A stretch of 64,000 bases of DNA, taken from JACJVV01 sp047602755 (GTDB lineage: Archaea > Nanobdellota > Nanobdellia > Woesearchaeales > JACJVV01). The notes below the pieces were generated by a model, which saw nothing but the letters and a program-made list of their open reading frames with translations, searched no databases and was not told the DNA's origin. The translations under genes and the position numbers were made by a program. Positions 35,812 to 44,030 of the stretch are shown in pieces; the first letter of the stretch is position 1; every line of letters starts with the position of its first letter. The stretch is taken from positions 168,785-232,784 of the forward strand of contig JBLKOM010000003.1 in the NCBI GenBank assembly GCA_047602755.1. Direction: 5' to 3'.

Positions 35812-36151
35812 TCTATGGTGCCGGTTATTTTAATTCATTTTAAGAGAGTATAAGTTTATTTTGAAAATAATAACTTTTAGGATTAAAGAGAGACAAAGTT
35901 ATAATAAAAATAATCATAAAAATAAAAATAAACTTATTTTAAAGTTTAATCCTATTTTCTCTATTATAATATATAAATAGCTGTTTAAAAATGGTGCAAA
36001 TATAGTCAAATAATCATAAAAAGAACAATAAAAACGAAATATTTAAATATTAGTTGAGTTTATCTACTTCTCGTTGATTTAAAATCAACAGAATTGATAA
36101 GTAATATATTATGACAAATATAATCATAAAAATAACTAAAAAGGTGGAAAA
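35812..36151. other. Intergenic region upstream of chaperone cluster
   Basis: About 340 bases with no gene. It holds two interleaved inverted-repeat pairs (35850-35862 with 35925-35937; 35879-35887 with 35945-35953), three copies of TAATCATAAAAA (starts 35911, 36011, 36121), an AT-rich TATA-like box (36037-36052), and a 17-bp palindrome (36073-36089). Confidence 0.6.
36037..36089 (+). promoter_or_regulatory. Promoter and palindromic operator of chaperone cluster
   Basis: The TATA-like box aaatatttaaatatta (36037-36052) should set transcription start about 25 bases downstream. At that point lies the perfect palindrome gttgattt-a-aaatcaac (36073-36089). A palindrome on the start site is typical of a repressor operator. 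It does not match CIRCE. The regulator is unknown. Confidence 0.5.
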
Positions 36152-36487
36152 ATGGAACAAAAAATAAACTTAAACATTAATGACGGAGATGCTTTTTATG
36201 CTCATCAAGCTAGTATTAATTTTAACCCAACAATGTTTTTTCTAGATTTTAAAAGTATAAGTCCAAGAATTGATGAAAGAAGTAGAGAAAATCCTACTTT
36301 TGCATTAAAACATAATTTAGTTATGATTGATCCTTATCATGCAACAATGATAAGAGACATGCTTGTTAAAGCATTAAAAGATTATGAAAAAAAATTTGGG
36401 AAGATTGAAATCCCAAAAGCAATCAAAAAAATTGAGAAAGAAAAGAAAACAACAATGAAAGAAGAGGTTCCTAATTATTTTGGGTGA
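36152..36487 (+). CDS. DUF3467 family protein
   Basis: A 111-residue protein matching the small DUF3467 family. It has the early 'FYAHQASINFNPTMFFLDF' strand pair, the 'VMIDPYHATMIRDML' helix and the 'YEKKFGKIEIP' C-terminal signature. The family is widespread in bacteria and archaea and has no assigned function. The ATG follows a good ribosome site (aaggtgg, 6 bases upstream). The stop codon lies just before the grpE start, so the two are translationally close. Being first in the chaperone cluster suggests a link to protein quality control, but this rests on position only. The Lys-rich tail (residues 88-105) looks flexible. Confidence 0.8.
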   Translation: MEQKINLNINDGDAFYAHQASINFNPTMFFLDFKSISPRIDERSRENPTFALKHNLVMIDPYHATMIRDMLVKALKDYEKKFGKIEIPKAIKKIEKEKKTTMKEEVPNYFG

Positions 36488-36492
36488 TTATT

Positions 36493-37137
36493 ATGAGTGA
36501 GAAAAAAGATAATCAAGAGAATATTAAACAAACAAGCTTTGAAAAAGATAATAACAAAAATATCAACCAAGATAAAATTGAACCTATTAATCAAGAAAAT
36601 GAAATAAATACTGAAATTGAACAAAAAATGAAAAAAAATAAAGAACAAGAATTGCAAGAAACACTTCAGCGATTACAAGCTGAATTTGAAAATTATAGAA
36701 AAAGAGTTGACAGGGATAAAGAAGAATTTACAAAATATTCTAACAGAAATATAATTATGCAGATAATACCTGTATTAGATAATTTTCAAAGAAGCCTAGA
36801 TAATAAAACAAAAGAAAATCATGATGGTTTTGTAAAAGCAATAGAAATGATTTATTTACAATTGTGGGAGATTATGAAGAAAGAAGGATTAGAAAAAATA
36901 GAATCAATAAATCAAAAATTTGATCCTGAACTTCATGAACCATTACTTCAAGAAGAAAGTGATAAACCAGAAAATACAATTATAGAAGTAATAGAGGAAG
37001 GATATAAGCTGAATGAAAAAATACTAAGACATGCTCGAGTAAAACTTGCAAAACCAAAGAATAAATTAAGTGGAAATAATCAAGATAAAAAAAATAAAGA
37101 TGAGAATGCGTCTAAGAGCACAGACGTAAAGATTTAG
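36493..37137 (+). CDS. grpE: GrpE nucleotide-exchange factor
   Basis: GrpE releases ADP from DnaK and so sets the speed of the chaperone cycle in the cytoplasm. The first ~55 residues are charged and probably disordered. A coiled coil begins at 'ELQETLQRLQAEFENYRKRVDRDKEE', the family hallmark, followed by the core 'IIPVLDNFQRSL', 'EGLEKIESINQKFDPELHEPLLQEES' and the C-terminal beta domain 'VIEEGYKLNEKILRHARVKLAKP'. The Lys/Asn/Asp tail is extended. I chose ATG 36493 because gggtga sits 5 bases upstream; a GTG at 36484 that overlaps the previous stop is in frame. It ends 12 bases before dnaK, so the two are surely one transcript. Length (214 residues) is normal. Confidence 0.95.
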   Translation: MSEKKDNQENIKQTSFEKDNNKNINQDKIEPINQENEINTEIEQKMKKNKEQELQETLQRLQAEFENYRKRVDRDKEEFTKYSNRNIIMQIIPVLDNFQRSLDNKTKENHDGFVKAIEMIYLQLWEIMKKEGLEKIESINQKFDPELHEPLLQEESDKPENTIIEVIEEGYKLNEKILRHARVKLAKPKNKLSGNNQDKKNKDENASKSTDVKI

Positions 37138-37149
37138 GAGGTAATTAAA

Positions 37150-39039
37150 ATGACAACACATGCAAAAGGAATTGGAATTGATCTTGGAACTACATTTTCA
37201 GCAGTTGCTGTAATGGAAGGTGGAAAAGCTACAATTATAGGAAATGCTGAGGGTACAAGAACTACACCTTCTGTAGTTTGGATAAAACCTGATGGAAAAG
37301 AAAGAGTTGTTGGACAAGTAGCTAAAAATCAAGCTATAATAGATCCAGCACATGTAGTAAGAAGTATTAAAAGACATATGGGCACTGATGAGAAAATAAA
37401 TATTAATGGAAAAGATTATACACCTCAAGAAATATCTGCAATAGTCTTACAAAAATTAAAATCAGACGCAGAAGCATATCTTGGACATCCTGTTACAGAT
37501 GCTGTAATTACAGTACCAGCATATTTTAATGATTCACAAAGACAAGCGACAAAAGATGCAGGAAAAATTGCAGGATTAAATGTTTTAAGAATTATAAATG
37601 AACCAACTGCTGCATCCTTAGCATATGGAATGGATAAATCAGAAGCACATAATGTATTAGTTTTTGATTTTGGTGGTGGGACATTTGATGTATCAGTGCT
37701 TGAACTAGATGAAGGAGTATTTGAAGTAAAAGCTACTTCAGGTAACAATCATTTAGGAGGAGATGATATTGATGAAAAAATAATTGATTGGATTGCAACT
37801 GAATTCAAAAAAGATAATGGAATTGATTTAAGAGCTGATAAAGTTGCACTTCAACGATTAAGAGATGCTGCAGAAAAAGCTAAAATTGAATTAAGTACAT
37901 CACAATCTGCAACAATAAATATACCATATATCACACAACAACAGCATGTAAATTTAACATTATCAAGAGCAAAATTTGAAGATATAATCAGTGACATCCT
38001 TGGAAAATTACGTGGACCAACTGAACAAGCAATAAAAGATGCAGGTGATACTAAAATTGATAAGGTATTACTAGTCGGTGGAAGCACAAGAATACCTGCT
38101 GTTCAAAAACTTGTAAAAGAAATTACAGGCAAAGAAGGAGATAAAACAGTCAACCCAGATGAAGCTGTAGCTATGGGTGCAGCAATTCAAGCAGGGATTA
38201 TTAGTGGGGATGTGAAAGATGTATTGTTACTTGATGTAACTCCATTAAGCTTAGGAATAGAAACATTAGGAGGAGTTACTACAAAATTAATTGAAAGAAA
38301 TACAACCATCCCTACAAAGAAAAGCCAGGTTTTTTCAACAGCAGCAGATAATCAACCTGCTGTAACTATAAATGTTTTACAAGGAGAAAGAGCGATGGCT
38401 GCTGATAATAAAAGTTTAGGAAGATTTGACCTCGACGGGATACCTCCAGCTCCCCGAGGAATTCCTCAAATTGAAGTAACGTTTGACATTGATGCAAATG
38501 GAATTGTAAATGTCTCTGCAAAAGATATGGCAACTGGGAAAAGTCAGCATATAACTGTATCTGGAAGTAGTAATCTTACAAAAGAAGATATTGAAAAGAT
38601 GCAAAAAGATGCGGAAGCTCATGCAGAAGAAGATAAAAAGAAAAAAGAAAAGATAGAAACATTAAACGAAGCTGAAAGCATGATTTTCCAATATGAGAAA
38701 ACAATAAAAGAAATGGGAGACAAAGTTGACAAAAAAGAAATTGAACCAATCCAGAAAGATATTGAAGAAATGAAGGAATTACTAAAAGACAAAGAAAATA
38801 AATATGAAGAAATAAAAAAGAAAAAAGAAGAAATGACAGAGAAGTTTAGTAAAGTTGCTCAAGAGATGTATCAAAAAGCAGCTGCAGAAGCACAAAAAAA
38901 AGCTGCGGAAGAAAAAGGTTCAGGTACGACAGATGACAAAAAAGACAAAAAAGATAACGACAAGAATCAGGATGATGTAGTAGATGCAGAAGTTGTTGAT
39001 GATAAACCAGAGACTAAAAAAGAGGATAAGAAAAAATAG
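37150..39039 (+). CDS. dnaK: DnaK (Hsp70) chaperone
   Basis: A full-length 629-residue Hsp70. The ATPase domain shows GIDLGTTFSAVAV at the N-terminus, 'DAVITVPAYFNDSQRQATKDAG', 'NEPTAASLAYG', 'DFGGGTFDVSVLEL' and 'LLVGGSTRIPAVQKLV'. The interdomain linker is DVLLLDVTPLSLGIE. The peptide-binding domain and helical lid follow, then a Lys/Asp-rich tail 'DVVDAEVVDDKPE'. It binds unfolded proteins with ATP, helped by the neighbouring GrpE and DnaJ. A strong ribosome site (aggagg) precedes the ATG. Archaea are thought to have gained dnaK from bacteria, and this sequence is bacterial in type. A T-rich stretch after the stop probably ends transcription. Confidence 0.97.
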   Translation: MTTHAKGIGIDLGTTFSAVAVMEGGKATIIGNAEGTRTTPSVVWIKPDGKERVVGQVAKNQAIIDPAHVVRSIKRHMGTDEKININGKDYTPQEISAIVLQKLKSDAEAYLGHPVTDAVITVPAYFNDSQRQATKDAGKIAGLNVLRIINEPTAASLAYGMDKSEAHNVLVFDFGGGTFDVSVLELDEGVFEVKATSGNNHLGGDDIDEKIIDWIATEFKKDNGIDLRADKVALQRLRDAAEKAKIELSTSQSATINIPYITQQQHVNLTLSRAKFEDIISDILGKLRGPTEQAIKDAGDTKIDKVLLVGGSTRIPAVQKLVKEITGKEGDKTVNPDEAVAMGAAIQAGIISGDVKDVLLLDVTPLSLGIETLGGVTTKLIERNTTIPTKKSQVFSTAADNQPAVTINVLQGERAMAADNKSLGRFDLDGIPPAPRGIPQIEVTFDIDANGIVNVSAKDMATGKSQHITVSGSSNLTKEDIEKMQKDAEAHAEEDKKKKEKIETLNEAESMIFQYEKTIKEMGDKVDKKEIEPIQKDIEEMKELLKDKENKYEEIKKKKEEMTEKFSKVAQEMYQKAAAEAQKKAAEEKGSGTTDDKKDKKDNDKNQDDVVDAEVVDDKPETKKEDKKK

Positions 39040-39074
39040 TTCCTTTTATTTGTTAATAAGAAATCATTAGAAGC

Positions 39075-39107
39075 TTTTTTATTTTGTCTTTTTTTATTTT
39101 TTTATTT
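39075..39107 (+). terminator. T-tract terminator after dnaK
   Basis: Runs of T (6, 4, 7, 7 and more) follow the dnaK stop within 70 bases, with no strong hairpin. Archaeal RNA polymerase stops at such T-tracts, so this likely ends the DUF3467-grpE-dnaK message. Confidence 0.55.
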
Positions 39108-39180
39108 AAATATAATGCAAACAAAAATTAAGACAAGAGTTAAAAGAAATATAAAAAAATAACAAGAATATAATAATATA

Positions 39181-39753
39181 ATGAAAGAAAAACTAACATC
39201 AGAACAATGTATATTACTCCTTAAAGAGAATGATATATCTAAAAAGATATTTTTACATTCAAGAAAAGTAAATGCAGTTGCTAAATTGATAGCAAGTAAA
39301 TTAATTAACAAAGGAGTAGACATTAACTATGATCTTGTTGATAATGCCTCATTATTACATGACATAAAGAAAGAATATTGTCTTAAAAATGATAGAGATG
39401 AATTTCATGAAGAAGATGGAGCATTATTACTAAAAAAATTAGGATTTCCAAATATTGGGAATGTAATATTTAATCACAGAACTGATCAAATAATCAGAAA
39501 AGAAGGATTAACCGATTGGGAAAGTAAAATAGTATATTATGCTGATAAACGGGTTCAGCATGACACTATTGTGAGCATTAATCAAAGAATAAATGATGGT
39601 AAAATAAGATATCCTCATTTAATAAATTTAATAGATCAAATTATTGATCCACTTATTGAACTTGAAAAACAAATCTTTAAAAACTTAGATATAAAACCTG
39701 AAGATATTAATGAAGATAGTATAAAGCCATATTTAATTATAGAAGACTACTAA
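39181..39753 (+). CDS. HD-domain phosphohydrolase
   Basis: A 190-residue HD-superfamily metal-dependent phosphohydrolase. Metal ligands are visible: His26 in 'FLHSRKV', the His60-Asp61 pair in 'LLHDIKKEY', His76 in 'EFHEEDGALLL', His99 in 'IFNHRTDQI' and Asp122 in 'YYADKRVQHD'. This layout (HDIK...H...D) is like the HDIG and YqeK-type proteins that hydrolyse nucleotides or phosphate esters. The real substrate cannot be read from sequence. The gene lies between dnaK and dnaJ on the same strand, but 141 bases after dnaK and behind a T-tract, so it probably has its own start. No ribosome site is clear before the ATG. Confidence 0.85.
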   Translation: MKEKLTSEQCILLLKENDISKKIFLHSRKVNAVAKLIASKLINKGVDINYDLVDNASLLHDIKKEYCLKNDRDEFHEEDGALLLKKLGFPNIGNVIFNHRTDQIIRKEGLTDWESKIVYYADKRVQHDTIVSINQRINDGKIRYPHLINLIDQIIDPLIELEKQIFKNLDIKPEDINEDSIKPYLIIEDY

Positions 39754-39836
39754 GTTAATTAAACTTATAAATTAATAATAAATAATCAAATAAAAAATAA
39801 TAAATAAAAGAATAGAAAATACAAAAATATAATAAA

Positions 39837-40958
39837 ATGAGCGAAGATTATTATGATATTCTTGGAGTAAGCAAAAACTCAACTAGAGAAGAGATTAAAA
39901 AAGCTTACAAAAAACTTGCAAAACAATATCACCCAGATAATAAACAATCTGGTGATGCTGAGAAATTTAAAAAAATAAATGAAGCAGCTGCAGTCTTAGG
40001 TGATGATAAAAAAAGACAGCATTATGATCAATTTGGCACTGCTGAAGGATTTGGACAAGGTGGGCAAGGAGGCTTTGATTTTGGAAATTTCCAAGATATG
40101 TTTAGTGAAGCAGGTGATTTTGATAGTATTTTTGATCATTTAGGTGAAATGTTTGGTGGTTCATTTGGATTTGGTAGTAGAGGTGGAAGAAGGAGGCGAA
40201 GATCACAAGGAAGTGATTTAAGGTACGATATTGAAATTTCTTTAGAAGAAGCAGCATTTGGTGTAAAAAAAGATATTGAATATAATAGACTTGGAAAATG
40301 TAAAGCATGTAATGGAACAGGCGCAGAATCTGATGATGATATTATTACTTGCCCAGACTGTAAAGGACAAGGACAAGTAAGAAGAACACAAAGAACACCA
40401 TTTGGATTATTTCAAACAACTTCTGCATGTCCAAAATGTCGAGGAGAAGGAACTACTGTTAAAAATGAGTGTAGAAAATGTGATGGTACTGGAGTAGTAA
40501 GAGAAACAAAAAAGATTCAAGTTAATATCCCTGCAGGGATTGATGATGGGATGCGATTAAGGTTAGAAGATCATGGTGATGCAGCTCCTAAAGGAGGCGA
40601 TAATGGAGATTTGTATGTATTTGTAAGTGTTATACCGCATAAACATTTTGTTAGAAAAGATAATGATATACATATTGAAATACCAATTAGTGTTTCACAA
40701 GCAGCACTTGGAACAAATATTGAAGTTCCAACATTACTTGGAAAAGCAACATTAAAAATTCCACCAGGAACACAGCCTGGAACTGTTTTTCGAATGAGAG
40801 ACAAAGGAATAAAAGACATTCATGGTGGAGAAACAGGGGATGAGATGGTTAAAATAATTGTTAAAATACCTGACAAATTAAATAAAAAAGAAAAGAAATT
40901 GTATGAAGAAATTGAAGAGGAATCAAAAAAGAGTGGTTTTTTTAAGAGATTGTTTTAA
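39837..40958 (+). CDS. dnaJ: DnaJ (Hsp40) co-chaperone
   Basis: A complete type I DnaJ of 373 residues. The J domain carries the HPD triad (residues 32-34, in AKQYHPDNK) that stimulates DnaK ATP hydrolysis. A Gly/Phe-rich region follows (FGQGGQGGFDFGNF). Four zinc-binding repeats CxxCxGxG are intact: CKACNGTG, CPDCKGQG, CPKCRGEG and CRKCDGTG. The two C-terminal beta domains include 'VNIPAGIDDGMRLRLEDHG' and 'KIPPGTQPGTVFRMRDKGI'. An Arg-rich stretch 'RGGRRRRRSQG' joins the Gly/Phe and zinc regions. It works with the DnaK and GrpE encoded just upstream. The start codon lacks a Shine-Dalgarno motif. A T-rich run follows the stop. Confidence 0.96.
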   Translation: MSEDYYDILGVSKNSTREEIKKAYKKLAKQYHPDNKQSGDAEKFKKINEAAAVLGDDKKRQHYDQFGTAEGFGQGGQGGFDFGNFQDMFSEAGDFDSIFDHLGEMFGGSFGFGSRGGRRRRRSQGSDLRYDIEISLEEAAFGVKKDIEYNRLGKCKACNGTGAESDDDIITCPDCKGQGQVRRTQRTPFGLFQTTSACPKCRGEGTTVKNECRKCDGTGVVRETKKIQVNIPAGIDDGMRLRLEDHGDAAPKGGDNGDLYVFVSVIPHKHFVRKDNDIHIEIPISVSQAALGTNIEVPTLLGKATLKIPPGTQPGTVFRMRDKGIKDIHGGETGDEMVKIIVKIPDKLNKKEKKLYEEIEEESKKSGFFKRLF

Positions 40959-41060
40959 GTAATTTTTTATTAATTATTCTTATAGTTTTATATTTTAATT
41001 CTTAAAATGTATTATCTTTAAGATAGTTCAATTAAAACAGAAAAGAAGTATAGTAATCTT

Positions 41061-41070
41061 TTTATATTAT
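41061..41070 (+). promoter_or_regulatory. TATA box, leaderless promoter of epimerase gene
   Basis: tttatattat ends 18 bases before the ATG at 41088. The spacing predicts transcription starting at or next to the start codon, and no Shine-Dalgarno motif is present. Confidence 0.5.
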
Positions 41071-41087
41071 CATTGTATTTTAAAATC

Positions 41088-41912
41088 ATGAAAATTTTAA
41101 TTATAGGTGCTAGTAGTTATGTTGGTGCAAGTATTTATTTAAGACTAAAAGAAAAGTATTTTGTAATTGGTACTTATAATTCTAATAAATTATTACCAGA
41201 ATTAGAAAAATTAGATATTACTAATCAAGAGAATATTAATGATTTTATTAAAACAAAAAGACCAGATGTAATAATTCATGTAGCAGCAATTGCTAGTGGA
41301 GGATGGTGTGAAAAAAATACTGAAGAAGCAATTACTATAAATAAATACGGAACAAAATATTTAGTTGATGCTGCAAATACAATCAATTCTAAAATTATTT
41401 TAATATCTTCTTTTGCTGTTGCAGATAAAGAAAGTATTTATGGAAAAACTAAAATTGCAAGTGAAGAATATGTTAAAGAAGTAAATGCTGGATATATAAT
41501 ATTAAGACCTTCATTAATTGTTGGATTAAGTCCTAATACAATTAATGATAGACCTTTCAACAGATTTCTAAAAAATATTACTGAAAAAATTCCTGCAGTT
41601 TATGATACTTCTTGGAAATTTCAACCCACTTGGTTAAAACATATTGTTGATATAATAGAAACAATATTAGAACGAGGAATCAATAATGAAATAATACCTA
41701 TAAGTGTTCCTGAATTGAAAAATCGATACGAAATTGCAAAAGATATCTTAATACCTTTTGGTATTAAGGTTCTTCCAGAGAATAAAAAAGATTTGACACC
41801 TACTTTTTCAGAAAAATTGAATAAGCTTGAAGAATTAAAATTGCCAAAATACTCTTATAATGAAATGATTAAAGGAATAATACAAGAAATTAAATATTAC
41901 CTTAAGAATTAA
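41088..41912 (+). CDS. NAD(P)-dependent sugar epimerase/reductase (extended SDR, RmlD-like)
   Basis: A 274-residue extended short-chain dehydrogenase. The N-terminal Rossmann motif is GASSYVG (residues 7-13 of MKILIIGASSYVG). The catalytic pair lies in YGKTK. 'LDITNQENINDFIKTKRPDVIIHVAA' and 'ILRPSLIVG' resemble dTDP-4-dehydrorhamnose reductases and related nucleotide-sugar enzymes. It likely reduces or epimerises a nucleotide sugar for surface glycans, which would suit the many glycosylation sequons in this window, though the substrate is inferred. I chose ATG 41088 because an in-frame TTG at 41073 is a weaker start, and because the TATA box spacing fits a leaderless message beginning at this ATG. 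Confidence 0.82.
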   Translation: MKILIIGASSYVGASIYLRLKEKYFVIGTYNSNKLLPELEKLDITNQENINDFIKTKRPDVIIHVAAIASGGWCEKNTEEAITINKYGTKYLVDAANTINSKIILISSFAVADKESIYGKTKIASEEYVKEVNAGYIILRPSLIVGLSPNTINDRPFNRFLKNITEKIPAVYDTSWKFQPTWLKHIVDIIETILERGINNEIIPISVPELKNRYEIAKDILIPFGIKVLPENKKDLTPTFSEKLNKLEELKLPKYSYNEMIKGIIQEIKYYLKN

Positions 41913-41946
41913 TGAGAAATAAATATAAAAGAATATTCTAAAAACT

Positions 41947-42282
41947 ATGAGCACACTATATTTAATATTAAAATTTATTCTTGGAGGCAGTTTACTTTTA
42001 GGAATAACTTTATTGGCTAATTATATACATCCGAAATGGGGTGGGATTCTTGCAGTTGCCCCAATAATAACAACTTTATCTATTATTTTTGTAAGATATG
42101 AAAATTCTTTACAAACTACACAACAATTAATTTTATCAGCAATTTATTTTATTATTCCTACTCTAATTTTCTTAATTATAATGTACTTTCTATTAAATAA
42201 AATAAATTTAATTTATAGTTTATTAATTGCATATATTATTTGGATAATTGTTGTACTTATAATTCAAAAAACAATATATTAA
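41947..42282 (+). CDS. Small four-helix membrane protein, GlpM/DUF3147-like
   Basis: A 111-residue, almost wholly hydrophobic protein with about four membrane helices. The pattern 'LKFILGGSLLLGITLLANYIHPKWGGILAVAP' resembles the GlpM/DUF3147 family of small inner-membrane proteins, some of which affect exopolysaccharide production. That likeness is by eye and moderate. It starts 34 bases after the epimerase stop on the same strand, so it may share the transcript and a role in surface sugars. There is no clear ribosome site before the ATG and no charged catalytic residue inside the helices. Confidence 0.6.
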   Translation: MSTLYLILKFILGGSLLLGITLLANYIHPKWGGILAVAPIITTLSIIFVRYENSLQTTQQLILSAIYFIIPTLIFLIIMYFLLNKINLIYSLLIAYIIWIIVVLIIQKTIY

Positions 42283-42316
42283 TTATAACTTTAGTTATTA
42301 TCTGATAAAAAAAATT

Positions 42317-42814
42317 CTAAAAATAATATTTCTTCAATATAAATAACAATTCTGGATGAAATTTTTCGCCATTTTTTATCATTGACTTAATTTCATCAAT
42401 AGAAAAGTATTCGACTTTTGTAACTTTTCCTTCTTCATATTGAAAAGGTCCTTCATAAATTGTTTTAAATGTTGCTAAAAATTTATCAGGCGTTCCATCA
42501 TTACTATAAGAATCAATTCCGATTAATTTAAGATTGCTTGTTGTTCCAAGTTCTTCTTGGTACTCCCTAATTGCTCCTTGTTCATAAGTCTCACCTGATT
42601 GGACATGACCCCCTACTGCAGTTGACCAATGATTAGGACAAAAATTAACAGTAGATGAACGTAATTGAAGAGCCATATCTCCTTTATTGTTAAGAATTAA
42701 TACATGACAAATTCTATGCCTAAGTTTTTTTTCATATACTTCATTTTTACTTGCTCTACCAACTACATTATCAGTATCATCAACGAAATCCAAATATTCT
42801 ATCTGAGAACTCAT
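42317..42814 (-). CDS. Nudix hydrolase (IPP isomerase-like fold)
   Basis: A 165-residue Nudix protein. The Nudix box G-x5-E-x7-R-E-x2-E-E-x-G is complete at residues 69-91 (GGHVQSGETYEQG then AIREYQEELG), which binds the metal for cleaving nucleoside diphosphate-linked compounds. The N-terminal 'EYLDFVDDTDNVVGRASKNEVYEKKLRHRICHV' pattern matches the branch shared by type 1 isopentenyl diphosphate isomerases and YfcD-like hydrolases. 'NFCPNHWSTAVGGHV' fits as well. The start codon overlaps the stop of the methyltransferase by 4 bases (ATGA type), so the two are translated together. The substrate remains open; both IPP isomerase and house-cleaning hydrolase are possible. Confidence 0.85.
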   Translation of the reverse strand: MSSQIEYLDFVDDTDNVVGRASKNEVYEKKLRHRICHVLILNNKGDMALQLRSSTVNFCPNHWSTAVGGHVQSGETYEQGAIREYQEELGTTSNLKLIGIDSYSNDGTPDKFLATFKTIYEGPFQYEEGKVTKVEYFSIDEIKSMIKNGEKFHPELLFILKKYYF

Positions 42815-43341
42815 TTTTTAAAAACACTTACTAAGCTTCCCTTAATATCATGTGTTTCAATTTTATTTAATTCTTTAGGATGATAATGTGGACCATAAAC
42901 TATTAATTTAGCTTTATTACTCATTTCTTGCAATAACTTATTTTCTAAATCCTCTGAAATAGGATTATCTGGAGCAATGAAGATGTAATCATAATTTTTT
43001 AATGTATGTTCCATATAATCTTGATTAATTAATTTAACTTTTGCATTTAATTTTTTTGCATGTTCTAATGCAAAATGATGTAATTCATTATCAAATTCAA
43101 TGCCAGTTGAATTCGTAAAAATACTAGCTACTATTGCAGCTCTACCATCACCACTACCTAAATCTAAGAATCTTTTATGAGTTTTTAATTTTGTTTTTTG
43201 AAATAATTCAAAAATTTCAGTTGTTGGTGTTATACCCCAATATCCTCTACCTGTATCTTTTAGCATTAAACGGCCTTTTGATAACATATTTATATGAAAT
43301 TCATCATAAAGTTTCTTGATTTTGTCAAATTTTTTTTGCAT
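42811..43341 (-). CDS. SAM-dependent methyltransferase
   Basis: A 176-residue class I methyltransferase. Motif I is FLDLGSGDG (58-66), the SAM-binding loop. The acidic residue after strand 2 lies in 'STGIEFDNELHHFA', and the post-motif is 'YDYIFIAPDNPIS'. The N-terminal 'GRGYWGITPTTEIFELFQKT' is typical of short archaeal methyltransferases whose substrate is unknown. The small size argues against a large DNA or RNA recognition domain. A TATA box (43363-43373) lies about 22-32 bases before the ATG, so the mRNA is probably leaderless. The Nudix gene follows with a 4-base overlap. Confidence 0.82.
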   Translation of the reverse strand: MQKKFDKIKKLYDEFHINMLSKGRLMLKDTGRGYWGITPTTEIFELFQKTKLKTHKRFLDLGSGDGRAAIVASIFTNSTGIEFDNELHHFALEHAKKLNAKVKLINQDYMEHTLKNYDYIFIAPDNPISEDLENKLLQEMSNKAKLIVYGPHYHPKELNKIETHDIKGSLVSVFKK

Positions 43342-43362
43342 TAAACTATTGTAAATATGACT

Positions 43363-43373
43363 CTATATATATT
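43363..43373 (-). promoter_or_regulatory. TATA box, promoter of methyltransferase-Nudix pair
   Basis: An atatatata-type box about 27 bases upstream of the ATG at 43341, in the divergent gap shared with the next plus-strand gene. Leaderless layout. Confidence 0.5.
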
Positions 43374-43406
43374 TTTCCACAATCTGAATAGAGATATGAT
43401 CTTTAA

Positions 43407-43449
43407 GTAATCACTTATAAGTAGTTACAAAACGAAAGATTTATAAATA
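43407..43449 (+). promoter_or_regulatory. Palindrome and TATA box in divergent gap
   Basis: A 22-bp imperfect palindrome (gtaatcacttataagtagttac, two mismatches each side of the centre) lies 12 bases upstream of the TATA box tttataaat (43440-43449). The latter is 24 bases before the ATG at 43473. The palindrome could bind a regulator controlling both divergent genes. Confidence 0.45.
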
Positions 43450-43472
43450 TCAAGTTTTTATACCTTAACAAA

Positions 43473-44030
43473 ATGGATTGGTTAAAAGAAGGTCCTCTAA
43501 CTAGAATTAGCGACTTAGTTAGAGAACATGCTGAAAAAGTAAAAGTATATGATATAGGGCAGATGATAGATTATATTAACAAACTTCCTACTATTCAACA
43601 TGAGAGCTATAAACCAAGAACTGCCCATGAAGTATTGCAAGAAGGAATAAGCTCTGATATTGACAGAAATACTTTATTTAGAGCTTTAATGATTGCAAAT
43701 GGAGAACCTGCATCATATGTACAAGCAGGAAATAGAGAATTTGTTTTTGATAATGATGGAGAAATACATACTTATGTAAGATTAAAAGGCCATACAGATA
43801 TGATAATCGACACTACAAAAGAATATAATGTGTATTTTCATGAATTTCAGATTTTTCCAAATATTATTATAAATGAAGGATTGGATCTTCTTGATATGCA
43901 AGAAAAACAATCAGGACGAGATATATTTGAGCAAGCAAATCAATTTAAACAATTAAAATTAAAATATGAACAAATGTTAGATTTATGGTATGAAAATGAA
44001 AAAGGAGCAATCAAAAATGCCAGACGATGA
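43473..44030 (+). CDS. Unknown protein, possible transglutaminase-like fold lacking the catalytic Cys
   Basis: 185 residues with no firm family. The central part 'NTLFRALMIANGEPASYVQAG' and 'EIHTYVRLKGHTDMIIDTT' resembles the transglutaminase-like core, where the first block normally follows the catalytic Cys, the His sits in a 'HxWV' strand, and the Asp sits in 'DxT'. The His and Asp positions are recognisable, but the expected Cys region reads 'GISSDIDRNTLF' with no Cys. If the fold is right, the protein is probably non-catalytic. The N-terminal 'DWLKEGPLTRISDLVREHAEKVKVYD' and the C-terminal helix are distinct. It starts as a leaderless message and overlaps the next gene by 14 bases. Function unknown. 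Confidence 0.6.
   Translation: MDWLKEGPLTRISDLVREHAEKVKVYDIGQMIDYINKLPTIQHESYKPRTAHEVLQEGISSDIDRNTLFRALMIANGEPASYVQAGNREFVFDNDGEIHTYVRLKGHTDMIIDTTKEYNVYFHEFQIFPNIIINEGLDLLDMQEKQSGRDIFEQANQFKQLKLKYEQMLDLWYENEKGAIKNARR

Noticed and set aside
35812..36151. CIRCE (HrcA) element upstream of the chaperone cluster
   Set aside because: The palindrome found does not fit TTAGCACTC-N9-GAGTGCTAA.
40102..40308. 68-codon frame opposite dnaJ
   Set aside because: Antisense shadow of the Gly/Phe region of a clear dnaJ.
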